From contig VWZP01002429.1 in the NCBI GenBank assembly GCA_013396995.1, positions 124,833 to 188,832 of the forward strand: 64,000 nt of DNA. Reading direction: 5' to 3'. Numbering within the stretch: the stretch's first letter is position 1; every line of letters begins with the position of its first letter. The notes beneath the pieces were generated by a model. That model did no database searches and was not told the origin of the DNA. It saw nothing but the letters and a program-made list of their open reading frames with translations. This DNA is from Dicaeum eximium (taxonomy: Eukaryota; Chordata; Aves; Passeriformes; Dicaeidae). Made by a program: the position numbers and the translations under genes. Of the stretch, positions 51,701-63,276 are shown piece by piece.

Positions 51701-54700
51701 AGCAGATTAAATAAAAAATTTAGGAACAAAAATTTAATTTTGTCATGGAGCCTGGACACAGGGGATTAGTCTGTGCATCCTGCAGACATGCAGCAAAGTA
51801 GAGCACCGAGTTTGATTGTTGCAAGGGTACCATATGGTACCTCCTGATCATGGCTTTTATTTCATTTGTCTTTACTTCTACTTGCCTGTCTTTAAACAAT
51901 CTGAAATACTCAGCTCCTGATGTAAAGTTATAATTTGGATTGGATCAAATTAATACATTTAATACAGATAGGGTAAATTATTTTGGACACAAACACTTCT
52001 GCTACAAAGCATCATCTCAAATGAAAAGCAACACAGTCGAAATTATAGCATCTGGCTTTTTATCGGAATGGAAATCATGTAGTGAAAATAACAAAATTAA
52101 TCAAAAGAAAAAGTAAATGTACATCTCCCTAGAAGATCAGTTGTACTCTAATTTGTTTGGACACTTAGAATTGCTTCTTCTATTTCTAACAAAACATATT
52201 CAGTTAATCCTATTCCTCTGAGTCTTACAGTTTCCTTCTCTTTTGTTCTATTGAGTTTAATGTTTCCTCCTGTGCCTTTATAAAGAGAAGTGTCAGTGCC
52301 TTTTTATACTGTGCTGGTCTTAAGCCCAAAGTTGCTCCCCACCAGCCCAATACTCCAGGAGACAGCTCCAGCCACTGACCAGAGTTCAGACAGCCAGCAA
52401 ATGTCTGTGCTTTTTTGCAGAACAGGCTTTCAGTGCTGTGTCACTCCCAGGCAGCTCAGGAGAACATGGTTTTTCAGACACAGCAATCCCCAGCACAGCT
52501 TTGGCCAGAGCTGCCTTTGCCTGCTCAGGCTCAATGTCTGACACATGAGAGGTGTGAGAACCTGAGCTGTGTGAGCTGACGACCTAGTACTTCTAGCTGC
52601 CCGTGGGCAACCCCTACTTGACATTTTCCTCCTTATTCACAGCTTTTCATTCTCCTAACAGCAACACAAATGCTTAAGCAGTGTAAAATCTCAGATTTTT
52701 CTGAGACAGTAACTAATTCCTACTCAGTTTAGTAAGATCCTTGCTTTTCAATACAGGACTGCCAGCCTGAAGAGATTCTGATATATTCCATGATTCAGAT
52801 GGGGCTTCAGCCACTGAAACAATTCCAGAAGCATAGCCCCATGGCACAATACCTATAATGGCAGGGGAATTTGGCACCAGTAAATCTTGGACTTGTAATC
52901 TTACAATCTTGGATTGTAAACACAGCTCTTTCATGGAATGGTATTGTCAGTAGGAGAATAAAGTAACATTTCCTATATGGAAACAGATTAAGGTTTTTAT
53001 ACCCTCACTGACATGAAAATAACTATAATGGATATACAAACTGCAGCTGTGTTGTAAAGATACAGGACAGCCATTAACAACTGCATTGTAAAAACAGGGG
53101 CTCTGTCCCTTCTAAGATTTTACACTACGATATCTTATCCATATTAATTATTCAGCAATGCAAAGAGCTTTGCTTTCTAAACTGTAAATTCAAAACCACA
53201 GTGAGCTGAACATGCTGGGGTTTGTGCTTTTCATCATCTAACCTGCGGAAAAACCCTATTTATTTGCTATATCTCTTAGATGTTATCCTATTTCTTGTCC
53301 TCTTGAGCAGAGGCTCCACAGAGGACATAAATGGTGTTATTCACATCTTTGAAGATGGTGTAATTTTTTTCCCCAATGTGAAATTAAAAACTATTCAAAA
53401 CTTTTCATGAAACTGAGCTGTGTCAAAATAGTTGTTTTCAGAGAAAGGTCAGACTGTCAATCCAGTCCTCTCAACCGCACCCTCAGCACTGCAGAAATGG
53501 CAGAAACATAAAAAAAATCCACAAAATTCTTCTACTTTGGTACAATTATATTTTTGACAAAACATATTTTTGTCAGCTCCACTATAAATATTTAATGACT
53601 TTGCTCTTTCTCTTTGACTCCTGCTCCATGTCTGCTGCCCATTTCTGCCTGTGTTAGTCTGAGAGGTGCTTGTGACTTTTAGAAAAATTACCCTTCCTTG
53701 CTTCTCCACACATGTAAGAGTCTGGGGCTGCCAGTCCAGAAAACATGGAGCAATTGTCACAGACTGCAATGGGGCTGGGACTTCACCATTGGATTTAGTT
53801 CCTACTTTGTGGGAATTTGGCCTTTCTAGGAATTCCTAATAGCTTGATTTATTGTCCTCAAAGCATGCATGGTCTTGCAAACATTTTAGTGTCTGGGGAC
53901 GTACCAGGGTCATTGTTCCCTCACTTTCTGCCTCAGATCAGCCTCTGAGTAAGTCCCTGCTGCAAGTGCAAAATTGAAGTCCTCAGGGAATGACAAAAAC
54001 TCTAAAAGTGGACTGAATTCAGTGGAATCCAATGTGAAACAAACCATGTTGTGGATACATATTTCAGTTTCACCTCTACATTGAAATATTTGTGGATTTA
54101 CGACCTATTCCTTTAAATTACTCAAAATCTTTCTTCTCTTTTGGCATATTTTGCATCTCTAAGAGTTAAGACTTCTGTGGGAGTTTTGAGAGGTCTGGAT
54201 TTAAATATAGTCATAAGCCTTTGCATAGCAAACCCTTTTAATGTTTTATAATGTGAACTCCCAAGGACAGTTGTGTATCGATTTTTTGAGCAAATGAGAT
54301 ACCACATTATAAAAAAACAAGACTACCTGAAAATAGAGGTTAAGTTAAAAGTACAGGACCTTACTGATTATTTAAAAATTTTGCATTGCTATCAATGGCA
54401 AAAGGCAACTCCTTCCTGAGTGCTGGTAAAATCCATAATTGTTAAAGGCTAAATTAACCTTGGGTAACCAAAGTGCAATAAAACTAAAGGTTGTAGTACA
54501 GAAATGAACACAGATCTAACAGTTACCAGCAGCTGTTATGAATAATATCACAGTTCTTCCTGAGACATTATTTTTCTACTTATTCTGTATTCCACTCCCA
54601 CTTTCATTCTAGAAAGTGAAGACCAAAGCTTATTTTTGATGCTCTAGGAGCTATGGCTGAACTTCAGTAGCAATTTAATTTTTAATCTGAAATTAATGGA

Positions 54701-56524
54701 ATAAAGGATGCAACTATTAAAATATAAAGCAATAAAAAAGTAACACCATGTAAGTTCCACAATAATAAATCATTCTAGCGATTCAGAAAGAACAAATAAA
54801 TATCTATGTAGTTTCTATTTAACTGTTGCTCAATAGTGTAAAGAAACAAATTATATTTGCAGTTTCTGAAGTAAATTATAATATTAGTTTGAATATATCT
54901 AGTAGGAAACACAATGTATTTTATCAAGACGTAAAGTTAATTCAAAGCCAGTTTTGTGGTTACCACTCAAAAACACTGAGTGGCATTTGCATTTATACCT
55001 TCTCAAATGGTCAAACAGAATTTGGCTGTGGCAGAACTCCACAGCTCAGCTCTAGTCTTGGGAAGCAAGTACTGTGTCAACACAGTTTTTAGAACAGCCA
55101 TTTACAGACCTGAACTTTTGGGTGACAAATGTGTTTTTGGAAGGAGGAACTGAGTAACTGCTTGTCAAGGCTGAATACAGCTTCTCTGCTAGCTTTTATT
55201 CCATACATTTTTGAACATTCTGATTTAATTTTTAAGTGGTATTTTCTCTCAGTGAATATGGTGCAAAGCTGGCTTCCAGGAATGAACAAGAATGACACTG
55301 TTATCTGTACTGGCTGGATTATTTCACTCCAAGTCACCCCTGCTTGCTCTGACGACACAAATGCCACTGAGAGTGTCCTCTCCTCTCAGCCCTGCAGCAC
55401 ACAACTCACACCGAGTGACCAGGATCATCATCATTCTCCCGCCACAGCATTAGCAGCCTTGTTTACTGAAAACCTCGTTTCCAGATGTATTGAGTATATG
55501 CTTATCCTTGGGGATTCACTGAAAATTGCAGGTGGTTACAAAGCCTAAAGACCAGGCTGTCTGTCATGATCATATTTAAGTAACAGAACTGTACAAGAGG
55601 CTTTAAAGGCATATTCTGATCACAGAGGGGTCGAACAGTTGTCAGGGAGAGCCCAAGGAATCTTTATTCTCATTACATACCTAGAACATTTTGTTTTTGT
55701 AAGACTGGGCTAAGTTTATAGATGTAACAGTTAAAAAAAAGCTTGTGATTTGTTTGTAATCTGACCTCAAAGGAAATAATGAAACAGTGACAAACAAAGC
55801 ACTGCTTTAAGAACTCCTGGAAACAAAGTAACACAGGGAACTAGCCATGCTTGTGCTAAGGCTCTTGTCTGCAGGGCACAGCTGCAGACCATGAGACGAT
55901 GGGGGCTACCTCACGAAACCCAGCAAAGACCTGGGAACAACTATGATTCAGGACCAAAAATTGCCCACTTGCACATCCACTTCTTTCCTGGCATGGCACT
56001 CTGGGCAGGGTGGTCTCCTGGGAACCAGAAGGAACACAGAGAAACAGGGTGCTCTCAAGCAGGTAAATCTCACCTCAGTGAAGTTCTTCCAACACTCCAA
56101 AAATTCATTAACACCAGTTCTGTGTTTAATGAAAAATAAGCAGCCTCAACTGGCAAAACCCCAGAAATTACCCTCATCATCCTCCCAGTGTTGCTCCATA
56201 ATCAGCACATAATGGCTGTCAAAATTACTAATCAGATACAATGACAGCTCACTTGTCACATTATAACTACTTAAAGAGCCCTAATTGCACAGATATGCAG
56301 CTGAGGAACCCTTGAAGAATTTTGAATATTACAGGTCTGATAAATCAGATGATAGTGAAAGGAAAGTTATTAAAGCACTTCTCATTTTTCCCAAGTTGCA
56401 ATTTTCAAATTACCAATGTTTGCCAAATTTTACATCTACAAACCACATTCTGCAGATGGGATCAAAAAAAATTCCCAGCTGTGGCACTGGTACAAGTGTG
56501 TCACTATAACACAAGTAACATAGA

Positions 56525-56660
56525 TGAAAAGGGCATGAGACGAATTTCAGGACAAAAGAAAGCGTAGTTTATTGTGAGTTCTAGTATTTATAGAACTCTG
56601 TAAAAGAAATGTGATTGGAAGGTGAAGTTACCACCTCTTCAACCACATTGGTTATAAAAT
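56525..56660 (-). mobile_element. LTR-like promoter/poly(A) block, minus strand
   Basis: On the complement there is a CCAAT box (CTTCCAATCACATT), then TATAAATAC (complement of 56585-56593), then AATAAA (complement of 56568-56573), followed by T-rich U5-like sequence. The TATA-to-AATAAA distance is 20 bp, close to the 22 bp in the 44.8-kb LTR. Termini and target duplication could not be found, so the extent given covers only the recognisable core. It is in the same orientation as CLSTN2. Confidence 0.5.
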
Positions 56661-57268
56661 CAATAATTCACAAAATTATCTATGATAGAAATATGTAAAC
56701 TAAAGAGATTCAGTTAGAACAACAGAGGCTTATTTACAAAAGCTTAGCGTGAGAAGACTCTATCTAAAATAAAAACATCAAAAAGCTAAATAACAAAGCA
56801 ACACAAGTGTGTGTGATAAAGTCTAAAAGGAATACATTTGGCCCATTCCAGGTCAAAGCAGCAGCTCCTTCTCTTCTCTGGAATTCAGGGAATTCTCAGA
56901 AGAGCGTGTGTGGGTATGTGTGCACTGCAGAGAGCATGTGGGAAAATACCAATAAAACCCAAACATACAGAAACTTTCTGGCTTGAAAGGAGATGAACCC
57001 TTGGTATCTGCCCCTGCACTACCAGGAAAGGTAGTGACACCAAAGAGTGACTAAAACTTTAATCATGTGCCAAGCTTGCTTAGTCTTTTGAAATGGTTTC
57101 CTCTGGTTTTCTTTCCACAGTGGAACAAATGTGTGAATCTTGGGGTGCAAAAGCTGCTTACACCATTGCCCTTTGCTCCAGGCTGTCATTTTGGAGAGGT
57201 CCTTCTCCCTGCTCTTTTTTCTTTTTTGTTTTTGTAGATGTTTTTTGGCTTGTTTTTTTATTTGTTTG

Positions 57269-57645
57269 NNNNNNNNNNNNNNNNNNNNNNNNNNNNNNNN
57301 NNNNNNNNNNNNNNNNNNNNNNNNNNNNNNNNNNNNNNNNNNNNNNNNNNNNNNNNNNNNNNNNNNNNNNNNNNNNNNNNNNNNNNNNNNNNNNNNNNNN
57401 NNNNNNNNNNNNNNNNNNNNNNNNNNNNNNNNNNNNNNNNNNNNNNNNNNNNNNNNNNNNNNNNNNNNNNNNNNNNNNNNNNNNNNNNNNNNNNNNNNNN
57501 NNNNNNNNNNNNNNNNNNNNNNNNNNNNNNNNNNNNNNNNNNNNNNNNNNNNNNNNNNNNNNNNNNNNNNNNNNNNNNNNNNNNNNNNNNNNNNNNNNNN
57601 NNNNNNNNNNNNNNNNNNNNNNNNNNNNNNNNNNNNNNNNNNNNN
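57269..57645. other. Assembly gap (377 N)
   Basis: This run of undetermined bases follows a T/G-rich low-complexity tract (57215-57268). Open frames drawn through it are meaningless. A small exon could be hidden here, but nothing supports that. Confidence 1.
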
Positions 57646-58083
57646 GGGGAATTCCAGCGTATTAATGCCTTTATCCACTGTGAACAATACAGCAACATTT
57701 ATTGTTTCAATAGTGCATATCCACTGTAAGTGTAAAAAGCTGTGCAAGAGTCTGTGTAAATTCACTGGAGATCTCAAAAGCATAATTTAAAGGTTATTTT
57801 TACTGCTACCAGTTGCTAGTACTGTGACCTATAAATCAAGGATACATGGATACAACCACCGAGAAAGTGATTCTATTGGCCATGACAGAGGAATAAAAAG
57901 GTGGTTTTACATGGTATCCAAGGCATCTGCCCTAAATTACATTCTCTTGGTCTGCAAGATGGAAGTAAAATATGGATGTGGAAAGAATTATATGAAAACA
58001 CAGAACTCTGACAGGACCTTTGGAAGGATGTTTGACAGATTGTGCTATCCAGGAATAAGAGATCCCTTTGCTCTGATCATAAG

Positions 58084-58126
58084 GAAAAAACAAACAAACG
58101 AACAAACATCAAACAAACAAACAAAA
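58084..58126. repeat. AAAC microsatellite
   Basis: This is a run of AAAC units with two single-unit interruptions. Confidence 0.85.
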
Positions 58127-58989
58127 TCAGAAATTCTTTATGTGATACTAGATTTGAAACAGTGAAAGCACCAATTCAAAATCGCCAGAACAAAGTTTCC
58201 ACAAAACTGATGACAAAACATATAAAACACAGGTAGACCTGTGTAGAAAAATCAATATTCATTACTCCATTAATTCCTTGCTCTCCAGAGTAGAAGCTCT
58301 AAAGAGGTCACTGTCCATCAGCCAGTCTATGTTTTGTTAGAGTATCAAAAATATTTAGTTGCAATGACTCTCATACATTTGATTTCTTCTACTGAATAGC
58401 ACCATTGGTAAAATGAGAAACCAGACTTAAGGTGGATAATAGTCTGGCAGCAATTATTCTGAGATGCTCCCTGTGTTTTCAACTCTGTTCTGTAAAAATA
58501 TACAGCTTTTAAAAAATGTATGTTCAACAATTCAGTGAGGCTTTCTGGTTTCTATACTGAAAATGCTACTGATGTTTGACAGTGGGGACTTATTTCAAGT
58601 GAATGTTACAAGTTCCTCCCTCCATCTCTTTCAAAATCATTTTATGAGGCATGGAATTAGATCAGAAATAATGGTACTGGATGAGGCAAAACAAGAAACT
58701 AAACAATGATGAAAGCAAGCCTTGGAAAGAAACATTGGAGGGGTCTGTGAATGAACAATGAAGAGGTTATCAATGAGATTGCTGCTTCCAGCCAGGGTCA
58801 ACGAACCTGTAACTCCCAGAACCAAACCCCAGGTGATAGAGAGGTCCCCAGAACAGAGGGGTCAGTTGCAGCAGGGGTTGATGGAGAGCAGGGCAGGGGG
58901 CAGCAGGAAGGAATGTCCCTGCCAAAGGTACAGACAGACCCAGCATGGCCAGTGATCAGAAAGATTATTATTCTAATCTAGGATTATTC

Positions 58990-59200
58990 TTGTAGCATAT
59001 GAATAATTAATCTTTGGAATTCCACACCAAGACAGGCTTAAGAGGGTCAGACAGAGTCAAGTTTGACTCCGGCAAGACGCTGTAAGAGACTGATGGAAAA
59101 GAGAGGGCAGCGACTAAACCAGACTTGTCAAAACCTCATGGAAATAAAGAAACCTGCAGTTTATGGTGTCAGTCCTACTTCACCTAGGTAAAACACCAGT
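58990..59200 (+). mobile_element. Possible LTR 3' remnant
   Basis: A poly(A) signal AATAAA (59143-59148) is followed by GTGTCAGTCCTACTTCA, which resembles the end of the 44.8-kb LTR (GTGTCAGTCAATCCTCGCA). Upstream is a CpG-containing stretch (TTTGACTCCGGCAAGACGC). No terminal pair or target duplication was found. It could equally be unique intron sequence. Confidence 0.3.
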
Positions 59201-61480
59201 TTTAAGTACTGTTAGACAGACCTGTCTCTTGAAAAGCATCTTTGGTAGAGGAATTAGGGAACAAGGCATGAGTGCAGCTTATCTCTGAGCCATCACTTTG
59301 TTTTAAAGAAAACAAAGCAGCCAGATTTTCAAGAGTCAGAGCCAGCAAAGCTATTAGAAATACACCATGGCAGGAGCTGCACGGTTTATTCTACGCCTAT
59401 CAGGATTTCCTGATTACAGACACATTTGTGGAACTAGAAGTTCCTATATATACATATATATTTTCTCTTAACTTTCGTAACTTTAACCCCAGTGGTATGT
59501 GAGGCACATGGAAAGATCTTGCACATCCTGAATACAAGGTAGCCATTTGCCACTATCTCCATCAAGAGGTTACCTGAGGGCAGATGGCAGGGCCTTGTCC
59601 TGAATGAGACACAGGCTTGCTCTAGGGCTTGAATGAGATACAGACTTTCTGAACAGGCCCTACAGAAGCCCAGTACCCAGAACTCTCTGTCCCCTTGAGT
59701 AGCACCATGAGTCTCTTGACATGAGATGCTCAGGACACTCTGAAAAGAATTTTATAGACAAAAGTACTGTGCAGGTACTACAGACATCAGCATCTGGTCT
59801 GCAAAACCTGTCAGGTTAGCAACTCTGTCCACAGAAGAGACAGCCAAATTTTACATGTTTTACTTCAGAAAAAGAAACCTTGTTTTTTCCTGCAAACTTC
59901 AGCACGTTCAAAATGGAAATTGCTGAGGCACAATAAACATTAGAGCTACATCTCCAGTTTTACAACACCATTATTCACACAATGACTTCTTTAAAATAGT
60001 CTTAAAGGAGTATCTAGGTTGATCATAAAAATTTGTGTTACGGCCATTATATTTCTTAAACAATTATTTTTGTTGGATGTTTAAACTGACAACAGGATGA
60101 TTAAAGGTGAAATGAATTATGTTGCTCTGTGAAATTTCTTAGCTTGTCTGAAGACTTCCTTAGGGTCATCCTAGACCCAAAACCTGAAATACAGTTCAGT
60201 GCTTCCCTGCATGACATTTTCTAATTCTGACACATAAAAATTTCTTTAAATGACTTTGCATAAAGGACAGCATTGTGAAAATATCTAAGCTCATGCCTTC
60301 TGCTGGACACATTCATCTTATGTTGTAGCAGAACACAGCAATTTTCATGGTGTTTATGCAATGGCTGCAGCCAGAGCCAAGATCTAAGAGTCAGGAGCCA
60401 GAACTAATCCCCAAGTCCTTACATGGAGCTATCTTTTAACAGCACTCATAAAAGGATATGTTGGTCTATGGCAACTATGGGAGCACATAAAAGATTGCTC
60501 CTTCTCAGAGTCTTACAGAGGATACAGACATTATTCTCTCCTCTAGGTGCGGGACAATCGCAGTGACCTGGCAACATCACTCCCTGTTAGACAGTGAAGT
60601 TTTAAAGAGGAGTGTCCTTTCTTCCTTAGAAACAAAACAAAACAAGCCCTTCAAATGAGAAAAGGATCAGAAAAATAGTTTAAAAATACAGAGGAAGGAA
60701 AAGACTAACCACTCCCACTGGACCTACTCAGTCCCAGATTCTCCATATGATAGATTAAGCAGTCACACATTGATTTGTTGGTTTTTTGGTAGTTTGTTTG
60801 ATTTGGTGTTTGATTTGTCAGCTCATTCCTCTTTGCTCCCACTACCTCGTTTTCTGTATCTGTTACTCCTTTGTCTGATGTCAAAGGCTGACAACAAGGA
60901 AAAAATTTGGAGTGGCTGATCATATGCAGTGTATGGCATCCAATTATTCCATGCAGCTTGCTTAAATTATTCAAATCCCTCTGCTGTTGTTTATAGTCTT
61001 GTGAAGCTTTGTTTCCTCAGAAGTTTTTGCAGAAGCTGATTTAAAAGCTGTAAATACAAATAAGGGGATGATGTAGTTTAATTGAGGAGTGAGCTGATTC
61101 TTCAAAGCCTCACTCGTTCCAGTATTTCATATTCAAACCACAGAGGAACTGAACAGAAATAATGTCCCCCATGCCACAAGACTGAATCAGATTGCAGAGG
61201 AATTTAGCTGCCTACTCCAAAATTATTTTCTTCTGTCAGCATTAACTTAACAACTGGACCTCACCATTACTTTTCAATCTGTTCAAGCTGACAACAGGGA
61301 AAGGTGCTAATAAAGAAGCAAAAATGAGTGAAAAAACACATGGGAGAGAAAGCAGTCACAGCTCAAAGCCACAGCTCTTGGATTACTCATTTTCTCCTTC
61401 AACAAATCTAGTCTGCTCAGATTAAGAATTCAAGCACATTATGGCTCTGAAAATAAAAACACCAGTTGTTTTTCTCTCCT

Positions 61481-61550
61481 AAAAAACCAAAACTAAACAA
61501 CAACCAAAAAACCCCAAAACAAAACAAAACCAAAACCCTCAAAACCAAAA
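61481..61550. repeat. A/C-rich low-complexity tract
   Basis: Units of AAAACC, ACAAC and AAAAC with almost no G or T, like the tracts at 13.2, 32.1 and 58.1 kb. Confidence 0.85.
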
Positions 61551-61823
61551 TGAAATGTGAATGTAAAATGAAAAAAAATCACAGCATGCATAACATTTAC
61601 TGTTAAAATCTACTGTGGAGATAAGAAGTTTAAATAAAATTATAAATAAATGATATGACACTTTATTTTAGAAAGTATTTTTTGTGCTGCTCCCTTATCC
61701 TCCTCTTTCATTTTCTAATACTTGTGAAGCCAAGATGGCTTAAAAAATATTTCAAATATTTTTAAATACTTGCTATGAATTTACATTGTGTCCAACAGGC
61801 CACCACTGAGTTCACAGGCTGTT

Positions 61824-62462
61824 GTGGTGCGTTTTGTATGTTTATTGTTAATAATTGTTGTATGGTTCTGTCCCCAAAATTCCCCCACAAAGTGTACCCT
61901 GATGGTTTGCCCTAATCCCTCCTTTTCCCGTATTTGGTTTGTAATCCCCTCCCTATAAGTTGTCAATCTACCCTAAACCCTTACCTCCCTTCCAGAATGT
62001 TCCATGTCTATTATGTTTTCCCCTTTCCCCATTGGCTTGTGTATATCACCCCATTTCACCCTCCAATCATATGTTGTATCCCCTCCCACAACTCCTCCCA
62101 CACTTGGCCCCTATTGGTTATTGTATGTCCCCGCCTTTCGGTTACTCCCCCCTTTATAAGTTCATGCACGCCAGGTGCTCCTGGTCACTTTGTGGAACCC
62201 CGTCTCCCTGCGGATCCCTGTTCAATAAACCCTTCCTGCCTCACCTCCCAAAGTGACTCTTCCCTCTCTCCTTCGTGATACTTCTCTCGCCTCGACGCCG
62301 ATACGTGTGCCGCAGCCCTTCGTTCCTGTAGAGGAGCGCTGGGCTGCACCGAGAACCTCCGAAGCCCCGCCGGGAGCCTGAGGAGGTGCGGCCACACATG
62401 GCAGCTGCCCAGCCGGAGCTAGCCTGGGCTTTTAGGGTGGACACTGGGCAGTGGCGTCAGCA
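61824..62462 (+). mobile_element. Solo LTR, same family as the 29-kb LTR
   Basis: It begins TGTGGTGCGTTTT and ends GGCGTCA or GGCGTCAGCA, about 636-639 bp. If the longer end is right, the flanks are GGCTGT (61818-61823) and GGCTGG (62463-62468), a 5-of-6 target duplication. Blocks shared in order with 29074-29778 include CCTGATGGTTTGCCC, CCTATTGGTT, AATAAAC (here 62224-62230), TCTCTC...CTTCG, CTCGACGC, GGGCTGCACCGA, GCGGCCACAC, GGAGCTAGCC/GAGAGCTAGCC and GTGGACAC. The 3' third is GC-rich. No internal retroviral genes are attached. It is antisense to CLSTN2. Confidence 0.85.
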
Positions 62463-63241
62463 GGCTGGGTGGGCACCAAGACATCTGCTTTGGATCAACC
62501 TCCTCCCTCTGGGCACTGGAGATCTGCAGACCCCTCTTCAAAGGATTATTGCGAGAATGCCTTTTAATGATTTTTAATGAAATTTACTTTATAGGAAACG
62601 CTGCCAACCGAGCTTTTAATCTCCGAGCAGACCCCAGACAGGTCCTAAGGTAGGAATGTCACAACACCCCTCATTTTTCTGTGAGTACACAGAAATTCTT
62701 GCCTGTATGTAGGTGTAGATCTTCCAAGAAAAAAACAAATTACATCTCTAGGAAAGAGCATCCCTCTTAAGGTTTCTTTTAACCAACTTTCAGCTTCCAA
62801 CCAGTATGGATTTAATGTTCTCTTAAATATTACCCAAGACAGTGTGAAATATATTGAGAGATTTTCTTCCGATAGAACAGAATCATCTTCCTCAAAAATG
62901 ATTCAATTATTTCCTCTAAATATAGTTAAAGCAGCAGTAAATGCATCTTATCAGTCCAGCTACTCAGGATTAATTTTCCAGACTAGATTTCTGCTTATAG
63001 AGATACTTATTTTCTGGTTCTCTATAGGTTTTCCTAGTGAACAATTTTGAATCCATTTACCCGTACCAATTCCCCAGAAAAGACTGTCAGCAATATCTTG
63101 CAGAATAGGAAGTAAAATACAGCATCAATGACTTGAAATTAAATGAAGCCGCAAGAGAAACAGTGACTTTTACCCAAATCGCTGCCACCACAACTGCATT
63201 TTAAAGCTGTTGGAGATTTGTTATTTCAGAACAAATGCTGG

Positions 63242-63276
63242 ATTTTTTTTCTTTTTTTTTCTTTTTTTTTTTTAAA
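63242..63276. repeat. Poly(T) tract with C interruptions
   Basis: Three T-runs are separated by single C bases, ending in AAAA. It is simple sequence; no element body was recognised next to it. Confidence 0.85.

Noticed and set aside
55129..55548. 139-codon plus-strand open frame
   Set aside because: It is the longest frame outside repeats, but it has no domain, begins in unremarkable sequence and overlaps an equally open frame on the other strand. Kept out without conservation evidence.
57019..57790. Open frames of 146-254 codons spanning the N gap
   Set aside because: Most of their length is undetermined bases, so the frames are artefacts.
29074..62462. One giant provirus with the 29-kb and 61.8-kb LTRs as its two ends
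   Set aside because: CLSTN2 exons 3, 4 and 5 lie between them, the spacing is about 33 kb, each LTR has its own target duplication and no retroviral genes lie between.
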